The notes under the pieces: model-generated
The model's database searches: none
Told to the model about the DNA's origin: nothing
What the model saw: only the letters and a program-made list of their open reading frames with translations
Made by a program: the position numbers and the translations under genes
Shown: positions 53,940-63,300 of the stretch, piece after piece
Layout: each line of letters opens with the position of its first letter
How positions within the stretch are numbered: position 1 is the first letter of the stretch
Source: JAZOTM01 sp045657625
Lineage (GTDB): Bacteria > Bacillota > Clostridia > Lachnospirales > Lachnospiraceae
Length of the DNA: 64,000 nt
NCBI GenBank assembly: GCA_045657625.1
Contig: JAZOTM010000019.1
Span: 21,023 to 85,022, forward strand
Direction: 5' to 3'

Positions 53940-54149
53940 ATGAGCAAAGAACTATTTCAAAATCTGCCGGATATCATCGATGCAAAGATCCTGGCAGAAG
54001 CACTTTCCATCTCTAAGTCAGGAGCCTATGCGCTGATGAATGAGAAGGATTTCCCCACACTGCATATTGGCGGCCGCAAGCTTGTAGCCAAACCCGATCT
54101 CATCGAATGGATTGCCCGCCATACCGGAAGGGAGCGTGAGAAACCATGA
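53940..54149 (+). CDS. Excisionase-like helix-turn-helix protein
   Basis: 69 residues of the MerR-like/excisionase DNA-binding type: IIDAKILAEALSISKSGAYA followed by LMNEKDFPTLHIGGRKLVAK, ending in a short tail. Such proteins direct recombination toward excision or regulate element genes. AAAGGAGGAAC precedes the start. It lies between the sigma-like gene and the mobilisation region. Confidence 0.87.
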   Translation: MSKELFQNLPDIIDAKILAEALSISKSGAYALMNEKDFPTLHIGGRKLVAKPDLIEWIARHTGREREKP

Positions 54150-54184
54150 TTTTGCATTTAGCAACAGCCCTTGTTTTTAAAGAG

Positions 54185-54265
54185 CAAGTATCGACCATGG
54201 TACCAAATTTCGCATTCGCTCATTTGTCCCACGGTCTGCTACTTGTTGGGGAGTGCCTTCCCCAA
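54185..54265. other. Candidate origin of transfer (oriT)
   Basis: The non-coding stretch 54150-54290 before mobC holds two nested structures: an imperfect dyad CAAGTA..GACC (54185-54196) with GGTC..TACTTG (54233-54245), and next to it TTGGGGA (54246-54252) with TCCCCAA (54259-54265). Position directly upstream of mobC and relaxase genes is typical of an oriT. Confidence 0.55.
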
Positions 54266-54290
54266 ACCCTGCGAAAGGAGGTAAACCCCT

Positions 54291-54689
54291 ATGGCTAAGA
54301 GATATAACACACCGCATCGGACGCATCTGATAAAGGCGATGCTTACCGAGGAAGAGTTCGCCGAATTTGATAAGCGATGTAAGATTTATGACTTAAGTCA
54401 AGCTGAAATGATCAGGCAGTCCCTCGACAAAGTTGCAATCCATCCCATCATCAAAGTGTCAGTTGTTGACGACAAGCTTCTTTCTGCAATCGGTGGGATG
54501 ACGGCTGAGTACGGAAAGCTTGGTAGCAACCTTAATCAGATTGCAAAAGTTTTAAATGAGTTCCATGCTCCGTATCCGGAACTGGCAGATGATGTTAAGA
54601 CTGCTATATCAGATCTTGCAAATCTTAAGTTTGAAATCCTTAAGAAAGTAGGTGATGCGATTGGCAACGATCAAACATATAAGCTCTAA
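54291..54689 (+). CDS. mobC: Mobilization protein MobC
   Basis: 132-residue relaxosome accessory protein that binds near oriT. The N-terminal half resembles a ribbon-helix-helix (HLIKAMLTEEEFAEFDKRCK, then LSQAEMIRQSL), and the C-terminal half has the MobC helix LGSNLNQIAKVLNEFH. GAAAGGAGGTAAACCCCT precedes the ATG. Its 3' end overlaps the relaxase gene by about 35 bp in another frame, so the two are translationally coupled. Confidence 0.88.
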   Translation: MAKRYNTPHRTHLIKAMLTEEEFAEFDKRCKIYDLSQAEMIRQSLDKVAIHPIIKVSVVDDKLLSAIGGMTAEYGKLGSNLNQIAKVLNEFHAPYPELADDVKTAISDLANLKFEILKKVGDAIGNDQTYKL

Positions 54690-56211
54690 AAATGCCAATT
54701 ATGGTGACGCCGAAAAGTATCTTACTTACCAGCATGATGAGTTTACAAATAAACCGATTCTTGATGAGAAAGGTCGCATGATTCCCAGAGATGATTACCG
54801 GATTGAAACCATCCTTTGCGGCAGCGATGATTTTGCCATTGCCTGCATGAGGACAAATCTCAAATACGGGAAGAACAATCTTAAGGGTGATGTAAAGAGC
54901 CACCATTACATTATCAGCTTTGATCCGAGAGATGGAACGGATAACGGTCTTACAGTAGACAGAGCACAGGAGCTTGGAATGAATTTCTGCAAGGAACACT
55001 TTCCCGGTCATCAGGCACTGGTATGTACTCATCCCGATGGACATAACCACAGCGGCAACATCCATATCCACATCGTGATTAACAGCATACGAATCGAAGA
55101 TGTTCCATTCCTGCCTTACATGGACAGACCATGTGATACGAAAGCCGGGATGAAACACCGTTGCACTTCTGCAACTCTTCGTTATCTCCGGAGCGAAGTG
55201 ATGGAGATGTGTCACAAAGAAAATCTTTATCAGATAGATCTCTTGAATGGAAGTAAAGAACGCATCACTGACCGTGAGTACCACGCAAAAAGGCGCGGAC
55301 AGTATGAGACCGATAAAGAAATCCTACGCAAACAGATTCGAGTAGCACTTCAAAAAGCCAAATCCTTTGAAGAGTTCAGAAAGTTTCTTTTGGAAGAAGG
55401 TATATCTGTAAAAGAAAGCCGAGGTCGTTTCAGCTACATGGCAGCAGACAAGACAAAACCTATCACATCAAGAAAGCTTGGGGATGATTTTTCCAAAGAA
55501 GCGGTTCTTGCCCAGATAGGACTTAATGCTAAGGATGAACCTGTTACAAATGATATTAATATCTTTGACGCAAATGAAGTACCTGCTCCTAACCCCCCTA
55601 TACAGTATGTTATCAAACATGATGGGCTTGAGAGAATTGTGGATATGGATTATGCAAGGAGCAAAGGCGTCGGATATGTTAACTGGGCCAAAATACACAA
55701 TGTTAAGACTATATCGGCTACGCTCATAGATTTACATTCTGAAGGAATCAAGGATTACGCGGATTTAAAGAAGATGTTGGATTCAGCTCATGCCGAAACT
55801 TCGTCGGCGCGCAAGGAAGTAATAGCTGTTGAGAAAGTTATTGATGATAAGAAGGAACTGCTTCGACGTGTACAGACCATTCGTAGAACCAAATCTATCA
55901 TTGATGAATACAAGAGCATCAAGTCAAAATCCAAGCAACAAGCCTTCTATGCTGAACATGAGGCCGACTTCCGTTTGAGAAGCGCTGCATTTGAGTACTT
56001 AAAGAGTCAGGGCATAACGAAGTTCCCTTCTGCAAAGCTACTTACCGAAGAGATCCAGAATCTGATTTCAGAAAAGAACGTGCGCTACAACACTTATTAC
56101 ACTGCGAAGGAAAAAGAAAAGAAGCTACAGAACATGAAAGACAACATCGACAAATTCTTAAATCCCGTGCAGCATGAACAGCCCAAACAATCTCATCAGA
56201 TTGAACGTTAA
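54655..56211 (+). CDS. Relaxase/mobilization nuclease (MobA/VirD2 family)
   Basis: Nicks oriT and leads the transferred strand. The catalytic Tyr is probably within NYGDAEKYLTYQHDE near residue 20, and the metal-binding three-His motif is HPDGHNHSGNIHIHIVINSI near residue 125. The C-terminal half is charged and helical with coiled-coil character. The start is uncertain: ATG 54655 or TTG 54661, which would give the usual MATIKHI beginning. It overlaps mobC. Length of about 518 residues is usual for such elements. Confidence 0.92.
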   Translation: MRLATIKHISSKNANYGDAEKYLTYQHDEFTNKPILDEKGRMIPRDDYRIETILCGSDDFAIACMRTNLKYGKNNLKGDVKSHHYIISFDPRDGTDNGLTVDRAQELGMNFCKEHFPGHQALVCTHPDGHNHSGNIHIHIVINSIRIEDVPFLPYMDRPCDTKAGMKHRCTSATLRYLRSEVMEMCHKENLYQIDLLNGSKERITDREYHAKRRGQYETDKEILRKQIRVALQKAKSFEEFRKFLLEEGISVKESRGRFSYMAADKTKPITSRKLGDDFSKEAVLAQIGLNAKDEPVTNDINIFDANEVPAPNPPIQYVIKHDGLERIVDMDYARSKGVGYVNWAKIHNVKTISATLIDLHSEGIKDYADLKKMLDSAHAETSSARKEVIAVEKVIDDKKELLRRVQTIRRTKSIIDEYKSIKSKSKQQAFYAEHEADFRLRSAAFEYLKSQGITKFPSAKLLTEEIQNLISEKNVRYNTYYTAKEKEKKLQNMKDNIDKFLNPVQHEQPKQSHQIER

Positions 56212-56250
56212 TTATTTTTAGCTCTTCAAAGAGCGGAAAGGAAAAACTTT

Positions 56251-56688
56251 ATGAAAAACAAAACACCCAAAATGATCATCGACATTGATCTTGCAACAGA
56301 AAGCCCCATCGCCGGATATGCGGAATATCTATGGAACAAGTATCTGAGTGAAGATAATGACCCGGATCCCGAGCAGTATTTCGATGAAAAGAATCCTCCA
56401 CCTGAATACCCTGAGACGGAACTGGATCCATATTTCAAGTTGTCGGGGAACCGTAAAGATACCAAGCGGGATTTCCGTTTCGATGAAAACGGAAGTCTTC
56501 ATGTTAAAAACATCTCTGCCTGGTGGATCCCTCATTTATCCATAACAAGAGAAATAGGCGGCACGGTTTATTCGGTGACCGGAAGCTATGAAGGTGAAGA
56601 AGATTTTCTTAGAAAACTTGAGAGAATCTCATTCAAAAAACATGCAGAAACGGAGGCAAATTTAAATGACACAGATGATTCCAAGTGA
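56251..56688 (+). CDS. Hypothetical protein of the mobile element
   Basis: 145 residues, acidic with a Pro-rich middle (PPPEYPETELDPYFKLSGN) and a C-terminal part with NISAWWIPHLSITREIGGTV followed by YSVTGSYEGEEDFLRKLERI, which looks like a small beta domain of the transposon-encoded TnpW kind. It overlaps the start of the recombinase by 23 bp, so it may modulate recombinase expression or activity. GGAAAGG precedes the ATG. The family name is not certain. Confidence 0.7.
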   Translation: MKNKTPKMIIDIDLATESPIAGYAEYLWNKYLSEDNDPDPEQYFDEKNPPPEYPETELDPYFKLSGNRKDTKRDFRFDENGSLHVKNISAWWIPHLSITREIGGTVYSVTGSYEGEEDFLRKLERISFKKHAETEANLNDTDDSK

Positions 56689-58387
56689 TAAAATATCCTC
56701 AGCCAATCCTGTATCGACAGTTGCTCCTTACAAGGAGGTTAATACAGATATGACAGGAGCAACAGATAAGATTACGGCTTTATATTGCAGACTTTCTCAG
56801 GAAGATGAGCGTTCAGGTGAGTCTTTGTCCATTGAAAACCAAAAAGAGATACTAATGCAGTATGCAAGGGAGCATCATTTCACGAATCCGGTATTCTTTG
56901 TGGACGACGGTTATTCCGGCACCAACTTTGACCGCCCCGGGTTTCAGCAAATGATATCCGAAATGGAAGCAGGTCATGTGAAGGTGGCTCTTACCAAAGA
57001 TTTATCCCGTCTGGGAAGAAACTCTTCTTTAGTAGGCCTCTACACCAGCATGACATTTCCTAAGTACGGAGTCCGTTACATTGCCATAAATGACAATTAT
57101 GATTCTGATGATCCCAACAGCATCAATAACGATTTTGCCGGTATCAAGAACTGGTTTAACGAGTTTTATGCCAGAGATACCAGTCGCAAGATCAGAGCTG
57201 TTCAAAGGGCAAAGGGTGAAAAGGGAGCACCGCTTACGACAAATGTCCCTTACGGATATGTGAAAGATCCTAACGATCCGAAACATTGGGTTGTTGATCC
57301 CGAAGCTGCCGAAGTAGTAAAGCAGATATTCAACATGTGCATGGAAGGAAGAGGTCCGAGCCAGATAGCAAATATCCTTCGTGAGGAAAAGGTTCTTACG
57401 CCAACTGCTTATCAAAAGAGTCACGGACGTAATGTACCTAACCCGGATCCTGAAGATCCATATAGGTGGAACAGCAGTACTGTTGTGCATATCCTTGAAC
57501 GCCGAGAGTATACGGGCTGTATTGTCAACTTCAAGACATACACCAACTCCATTTGGGACAAGAAACAGCGTGATAATCCAGTAGAGAATCAGGCAATCTT
57601 CCCTGATTCCCATGAGCGCATCATTGAAGATGATGTGTTTGAAAAGGTTCAGAAGATCCGTGAGCAGCGTCACCGAAAGACAAAGACCGGAAGAACCAGT
57701 ATGTTTTCGGGGCTTGTGTTCTGCTCTGACTGCGGGGAAAGACTTTACTACGGTGCAACCAATAACTATCGGACAGAAGGAGCATTTTTCGACTGTTCCG
57801 TTCATTGGAAGCATAAGGACAAGTGCGGTACCCACTATATCCGTGAAAAAGTGCTTTATGAACTGGTTTTACAGCATGTTCAACTTGTAACCGGCTATAT
57901 CTATCGCCACGAAGAGCATTTCCGCAGAGTTATGGAAAAACAGCTTCATGCTGAAAGTGTTAAGCAGATCGCGGCAAGCCGTAAAGCACTTGATAGAAGC
58001 AGAAAACGCTTATCAGAACTTGACCGGCTGTTCATCAAGATTTATGAGGACAATGCTAACGGGAAGTTGAGTGACGAGCGCTTTGATATGCTGAGCCACA
58101 CCTATGAAGCCGAACAGAAAGAACTTGAAGCGGATGTGATCCGCCTTGAAAAAGAAATCGAAGTACAGGAAACACAGATTAAAAATATTGAATCATTCAT
58201 TCAGAAATCCGGTCAATATGTAGGGATTGAGGAACTTACTCCTTACGCCCTGCATGAGCTGGTAAAGGCGATATATGTGGATGCCCCGGACAAATCCTCC
58301 GGAAAGCGCACACAGCATATCCATATCCAGTACGACGGATTGGGATTCATCCCTTTGAATGAACTCTTAGCAAATGAAAAGGCGTGA
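56666..58387 (+). CDS. Large serine recombinase
   Basis: 573 residues. After about 34 extra N-terminal residues comes the resolvase catalytic domain with nucleophile Ser44 in ALYCRLSQEDERSGESLS and the Arg cluster KDLSRLGRNSSLVG near residue 115. A recombinase domain follows (NVPYGYVKDPNDPKHWVVD), then a zinc ribbon with FCSDCGERLYYG and CGTHYIREKVLYE, and a coiled coil to the end. This is the enzyme that integrates and excises the element. It is shorter than Tn4451 TnpX (about 707 residues). GGAGGCAAATTTAA precedes the ATG. Confidence 0.95.
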   Translation: MTQMIPSDKISSANPVSTVAPYKEVNTDMTGATDKITALYCRLSQEDERSGESLSIENQKEILMQYAREHHFTNPVFFVDDGYSGTNFDRPGFQQMISEMEAGHVKVALTKDLSRLGRNSSLVGLYTSMTFPKYGVRYIAINDNYDSDDPNSINNDFAGIKNWFNEFYARDTSRKIRAVQRAKGEKGAPLTTNVPYGYVKDPNDPKHWVVDPEAAEVVKQIFNMCMEGRGPSQIANILREEKVLTPTAYQKSHGRNVPNPDPEDPYRWNSSTVVHILERREYTGCIVNFKTYTNSIWDKKQRDNPVENQAIFPDSHERIIEDDVFEKVQKIREQRHRKTKTGRTSMFSGLVFCSDCGERLYYGATNNYRTEGAFFDCSVHWKHKDKCGTHYIREKVLYELVLQHVQLVTGYIYRHEEHFRRVMEKQLHAESVKQIAASRKALDRSRKRLSELDRLFIKIYEDNANGKLSDERFDMLSHTYEAEQKELEADVIRLEKEIEVQETQIKNIESFIQKSGQYVGIEELTPYALHELVKAIYVDAPDKSSGKRTQHIHIQYDGLGFIPLNELLANEKA

Positions 58388-58402
58388 CCGAAGCCACGCC
58401 TT
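58379..58402 (+). terminator. Hairpin at the end of the recombinase gene
   Basis: AAGGCGTG (58379-58386) and CACGCCTT (58395-58402) pair perfectly over 8 bp; the stem overlaps the stop codon and is followed by CACATTCTTTT, a weak tail. Confidence 0.65.
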
Positions 58403-58426
58403 CACATTCTTTTAATTCTAACAGTA

Positions 58427-58466
58427 TTTACTGTCTTATGACGCCCCGCCTAATGGAAGGGCTTTT
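58427..58466. repeat. Right end of mobile element: terminal inverted repeat and split terminator arm
   Basis: TTTACTGTCTTATGA (58427-58441), 12 nt, then TGGAAGGGCTTTT (58454-58466), exact inverse complements of the left-end segments at 46062-46076 and 46037-46049. The adjoining dyad ACAGTA-TT-TACTGT is at 58421-58434. GCCC (58443-58446) can pair with GGGC (58459-58462), making a new hairpin before the T6 tail. Confidence 0.8.
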
Positions 58467-58478
58467 TTAATGAATGTA

Positions 58479-60119
58479 TTAGTTATCGTTTTCGTCTTCT
58501 TCAGACATAGAGAATACCTGGCGCTTTCTAGCCATTTCATCGCTTTCCAAATATTCATCGTAAGTGGTAATTTTGTCAATCAAGCTTCCATCCGGAAGGA
58601 TTTCCATGATACGATTTGCGGTTGTCTGAACAACCTGGTGGTCGCGGGAGGAGAATAAGATCACACCCGGGAATTTAATCAAACCGTTGTTTAAAGCGGT
58701 AATACTTTCCATATCCAAGTGGTCAGTAGGCTCGTCTAACATTAAGACATTGGATGCTTCAATCATCATACGAGAGAGAAGTACACGTACTTTTTCTCCA
58801 CCGGATAATACCTTCATTTTCTTAACACCGTCTTCGCCGGCGAAAAGCATACGTCCTAAGAAACCACGTACGTAAGTAGCGTCTTTGATTTCAGAGAACT
58901 GTGTTAACCAGTCAACGATGGTCAAATCGTTGTCGAAAATCTTGGTGTTGTCCTTCGGGAAGTAGGACTGAGAGGTGGTGACACCCCATTTATAAGATCC
59001 GGAATCCGGTTCCATTTCTCCGGATAAAATCTGGAATAACACGGTTTTTGCGTGCTCATTACCACCTACAAAAGCAACCTTGTCTTCGCGACCTAAAATA
59101 AAGGATACGTGATCGAGAACCGTAACACCGTCGATGGTTTTTGTTAAGTCTTCTACCTGCAATACCTCATTTCCGATTTCTCTGGATGGACGGAAATCGA
59201 TGTACGGATATTTACGGCTGGATGGCTTGATTTCATCCAACTGAATTTTTTCCAAGGCTTTCTTTCTGGAGGTGGCCTGTTTTGATTTGGAAGCGTTTGC
59301 GGAGAAACGGGAAATGAATTCCTGTAATTCCTTGATTTTTTCTTCCTTTTTCTTGTTGGCTTCCTTCATCTGTTTTACAAGCAACTGGCTGGATTCGTAC
59401 CAGAAGTCGTAGTTACCTGCGTAAAGCTGAATTTTACCATAGTCGATGTCTGCGATGTTGGTGCAGACTTTGTTTAAAAAGTAACGGTCGTGGGATACGA
59501 CAATTACAGTGTTGTCAAAGTTGATTAAGAATTCTTCTAACCAAGAGATCGCGTCCAAATCCAAGTGGTTGGTCGGCTCGTCCAAAAGAAGAATATCCGG
59601 ATTCCCGAAAAGTGCCTGTGCAAGTAATACCTTGACCTTTAATGCACCCGGAAGTTCGCTCATTAATTCATAATGATGGTCTGTTTCGATACCAAGGCCG
59701 TTTAAGAGCATAGCAGCATCGGATTCTGCATTCCAGCCATCCATTTCTGCAAATTCTGCTTCTAATTCGCTGGCACGAATTCCATCTTCGTCAGTAAAGT
59801 CTTCTTTTGCATAGATGGCTTCTTTTTCTTTCATGATGTCATAAAGGCGTTTGTTGCCCATGATGACAGTATCTAATACGGTGTAAGCATCGTATTTGAA
59901 GTGATCCTGCTGTAAGAAGGAAAGTCTTTGGCCCGGAGTGATGACGATGTCACCGTTGGTTGGTTCCAACTGTCCGGATAAGATTTTTAAGAAGGTAGAC
60001 TTGCCGGCACCGTTTGCACCGATGAGACCGTAGCAGTTCCCTTCTGTGAATTTGATATTTACTTCTTCGAATAAGGCTTTTTTTCCAATTCGAAGTGTCA
60101 CATTATTTGCACTAATCAT
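58479..60119 (-). CDS. ABC-F family ATPase
   Basis: 546 residues with two ABC domains and no membrane segments, so a ribosome-associated ABC-F protein rather than a transporter. The first Walker A is GLIGANGAGKSTFLKILSG, the first signature region is degenerate (LPGALKVKVLLAQAL), the linker (about 245-310) is Lys- and Glu-rich, and the second domain has LSGGEKVRVLLSRMM and NVLMLDEPTDHLD. The second Walker A is unusual: FVGGNEHAKTVLFQ, which lacks the usual Gly-Lys-Ser/Thr spacing. It resembles the YkpA/YbiT group. It converges on the mobile element. Confidence 0.9.
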   Translation of the reverse strand: MISANNVTLRIGKKALFEEVNIKFTEGNCYGLIGANGAGKSTFLKILSGQLEPTNGDIVITPGQRLSFLQQDHFKYDAYTVLDTVIMGNKRLYDIMKEKEAIYAKEDFTDEDGIRASELEAEFAEMDGWNAESDAAMLLNGLGIETDHHYELMSELPGALKVKVLLAQALFGNPDILLLDEPTNHLDLDAISWLEEFLINFDNTVIVVSHDRYFLNKVCTNIADIDYGKIQLYAGNYDFWYESSQLLVKQMKEANKKKEEKIKELQEFISRFSANASKSKQATSRKKALEKIQLDEIKPSSRKYPYIDFRPSREIGNEVLQVEDLTKTIDGVTVLDHVSFILGREDKVAFVGGNEHAKTVLFQILSGEMEPDSGSYKWGVTTSQSYFPKDNTKIFDNDLTIVDWLTQFSEIKDATYVRGFLGRMLFAGEDGVKKMKVLSGGEKVRVLLSRMMIEASNVLMLDEPTDHLDMESITALNNGLIKFPGVILFSSRDHQVVQTTANRIMEILPDGSLIDKITTYDEYLESDEMARKRQVFSMSEEDENDN

Positions 60120-60269
60120 AAGAAACCTCGCAGAAAAATTAAAAATTTACATAATCTTTAAATATATATCATGATTTGAAAAAAAGTTCAACTGTGTCAC
60201 ACTTCTATTTATCCGTAAAAAAAGCCTTGGATTGTATTTATTTTAGTACAATTTCATGATTTGAATTTG

Positions 60270-60298
60270 TTTACACTATTTTTTAAAGGTGTTAAAAT
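60270..60298 (+). promoter_or_regulatory. Promoter of nifJ
   Basis: TTTACA at 60270-60275 and TAAAAT at 60293-60298 with a 17-bp spacer. The leader contains the small hairpin CTCC-GTAT-GGAG. Confidence 0.75.
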
Positions 60299-60358
60299 AT
60301 TATATGAAACTGTGGGGTACTCCGTATGGAGCGCTCTTAATTATAAGGAGGAAGAAAG

Positions 60359-63300
60359 ATGCCTAGAGCAAAACAATCTATGGATGGTAACACAGCTGCG
60401 GCTCATGTAGCTTATGCTTATACTGAAGTAGCCGGAATTTATCCGATTACTCCATCCAGTCCAATGGCTGACGTAGTCGATCAGTGGTCAGCAGCTGGAC
60501 AAAAAAATATTTTCGGCAACACTGTTAAAGTCGTTGAAATGCAGTCAGAAGCAGGAGCAGCAGGAACTGTACACGGTTCTCTTGCAGCAGGAGCTTTGAC
60601 AACCACATTCACAGCTTCACAGGGTCTGCTTCTTATGATCCCAAATATGTACAAGATCGCAGGAGAACAGCTTCCTTGCGTATTTGACGTTTCTGCACGT
60701 ACCGTTGCAACTCAGTCTTTGAACATTTTTGGTGACCACAGTGACGTTTACGCCTGTCGTCAGACTGGTTTTGCAATGCTTTGCGAGACCAATCCACAGG
60801 AAGTTATGGACTTGTCACCGGTAGCACACTTAGCTGCATTAGAGGGAAAAGTTCCATTTATTAATTTCTTCGACGGATTCCGTACATCACACGAAATTCA
60901 GAAAATCGAAAAGTGGGATTATGAAGATTTGAAAGAAATGTGCAACATGGAAGCAGTAGAAGCATTCCGTGCTCACGCTTTGAATCCGGAACATCCTGCA
61001 ATGAGAGGATCTCACGAAAATGGAGACGTATTCTTCCAGCATCGTGAAGCTTGCAACTCAGTTTATGATGCACTTCCTGCAGTCGTAGAGAAGTACATGA
61101 AGAAAGTAAATGAAAAACTGGGTACAGATTATGATTTATTCAACTACTACGGAGCGCCGGATGCAGAACGCGTTATCATTGCAATGGGCTCTATCAATGA
61201 TGTAGCTGAGGAAGTTATCGATTACTTGACAAAGGCTGGGGAAAAGGTTGGTCTTGTTAAGGTTCGTTTATATCGTCCTTGGGTTTCTTCATCATTATTG
61301 AAGGTATTACCAAAGACTGTAAAGAAGATTGCAGTTCTTGATAGAACAAAAGAACCTGGATCTCTTGGAGAACCATTATACTTAGACGTAGCTACCACAC
61401 TTCGTGAAGCTGGTATGGATGACGTTGTACTTGTAGGTGGACGTTATGGACTTGGATCTAAGGATACACCTCCATCAAGCGTTTTCGCTGTATTTACAGA
61501 GTTAAAGAAAGATCAGCCAAAGAACCGTTTCACAATCGGTATCGTGGATGACGTTACAAACTTAAGCTTACCGGAAGTAAAACCGGCTCCAATCACTTCT
61601 GCAGAAGGTACTGTAGAATGTAAGTTCTGGGGACTTGGTGGTGACGGTACTGTAGGTGCAAACAAGAACTCTACAAAGATTATCGGTGACCACACAGATA
61701 AGTATATCCAGGCTTATTTCCAGTATGACTCAAAGAAGACAGGTGGTATTACGATTTCTCACCTTCGTTTTGGCGACAAGCCAATCAAGAGCCCATATTA
61801 CATCAACCAGGCTGACTTCGTTGCCTGTCATAATCCATCCTATGTCATCAAGGGATATAAGATGGTTCAGGATGTAAAACCGGGTGGAATCTTCATGATC
61901 AACTGTCAGTGGTCTGATGAAGAATTAGACGAGAAGATGCCTGCAGCTGCAAAGAAGTATATTGCTGAAAACAACATTCAGTTATATACCATCAATGCGA
62001 TTGATAAGGCTATTGAAATTGGTATGGGTAAGAGAACCAACACCATTCTTCAGTCTGCATTCTTCAAATTGGCAAACGTTATGCCAATCGACGAAGCAGT
62101 AGATTTCATGAAACAGGCTGCAAAGAAATCCTACAGCAAGAAGGGTGACGCAGTTGTAGAAATGAACTACAAGGCTATTGATGCCGGTGTAGATGCCGTA
62201 CATAAAGTAACTGTTCCGGATTCTTGGAAGAACCCAGCTCCGGATGCTCCGAAGCCAGAGAAGACAGGACGTCCTGCTACCGTTAAGATGGTAAATGAAC
62301 TTCTTGATCCAATCGGACTTATGGATGGTGATAGCCTTCCGGTATCTGCATTTAAGGATATCGCTGATGGACAGTTCGAAACAGGTGCTTCTGCATACGA
62401 AAAACGTGGTACAGCAGTAACCGTTCCGGAATGGGATCCTGCAAAATGTATCCAGTGTAACCAGTGTGCATTTGTATGTTCACATGCTACCATTCGTCCA
62501 TTTATGCTTAGTGATGATGAAGTTCAGGCAGCACCTGCAAACATCAAGCTTGCAGAGACTAAGCCAAAGGCTTCTGAATACAAATATACAATGTCTGTAT
62601 CTCCATTGGATTGTATGGGATGCGGCGAATGTATCACAGTTTGTCCGGTAGCTGCTATTCAGATGGTTCCACAGGAATCTCAGGCAGAAGAACAGCCGGT
62701 ATTCAACTACTTAGTTGAAAACGTTGGTAAGAAGGAATTAGCAGGTGCTTCTACAACTGTTAAGGGATCTCAGTTCAACCAGCCACTTCTTGAGTTCTCA
62801 GGAAGCTGTGCAGGATGTGCAGAAACTTCTTACGCTCGTTTGATTACACAGTTGTTTGGTGAGCAGATGTACATCTCTAATGCAACAGGATGTTCTTCTA
62901 TTTGGGGTGGTCCTGCAGCAACATCTCCATACACTGTAAATAAAGACAGCAAGAAGGGCCCGGCTTGGGCAAACTCATTGTTCGAAGACAATGCAGAACA
63001 TGGTTTCGGTATGTACTTAGGACAGAAGACATTAAGAGAAGAAGCAATCGCACTTTTGCAGGAAATGAACGATTCTGAACAGGCAACCGCAGAATTTAAG
63101 GATGCATTCCAGAAGTTCATGGATACAAAAGATAGCACCACAGAAAATGCAGCTTGTGCAGAAGCATTGGTTGCAGAAGTTGAAAAGGCAGCTGCAAACG
63201 GATGCCCAACAGCTCCAAAGGTACTTGCAAAGAAAGATTATCTTTCTAAGAAGTCTGTTTGGATCTTCGGTGGTGACGGATGGGCTTATGATATCGGTTT

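Larger units (their letters stand above)
46050..58453. mobile_element. Integrative and mobilizable element with serine recombinase and ABC/two-component cargo
   Basis: About 12.4 kb bounded by inverted repeats (46037-46076 and 58427-58466) and lying between the convergent fliD-like and ABC-F genes. Backbone: serine recombinase (56666), relaxase (54655), MobC (54291), excisionase-like HTH (53940), sigma-like regulator (52882) and a candidate oriT (54185-54265). Cargo on the minus strand: MacB/FtsX-type transporter, its two-component system and an AlbA-like regulator. No conjugation channel genes are present, so transfer would need a helper. Tn4451-type mobilizable transposons also combine a serine recombinase with a mobilisation gene and imperfect end repeats. 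The exact crossover base is not determined. Confidence 0.82.

Noticed and set aside
46050..58453. Phage origin of the island
   Set aside because: No capsid, terminase, portal or lysis genes; the relaxase, MobC and serine recombinase indicate a mobilizable element.
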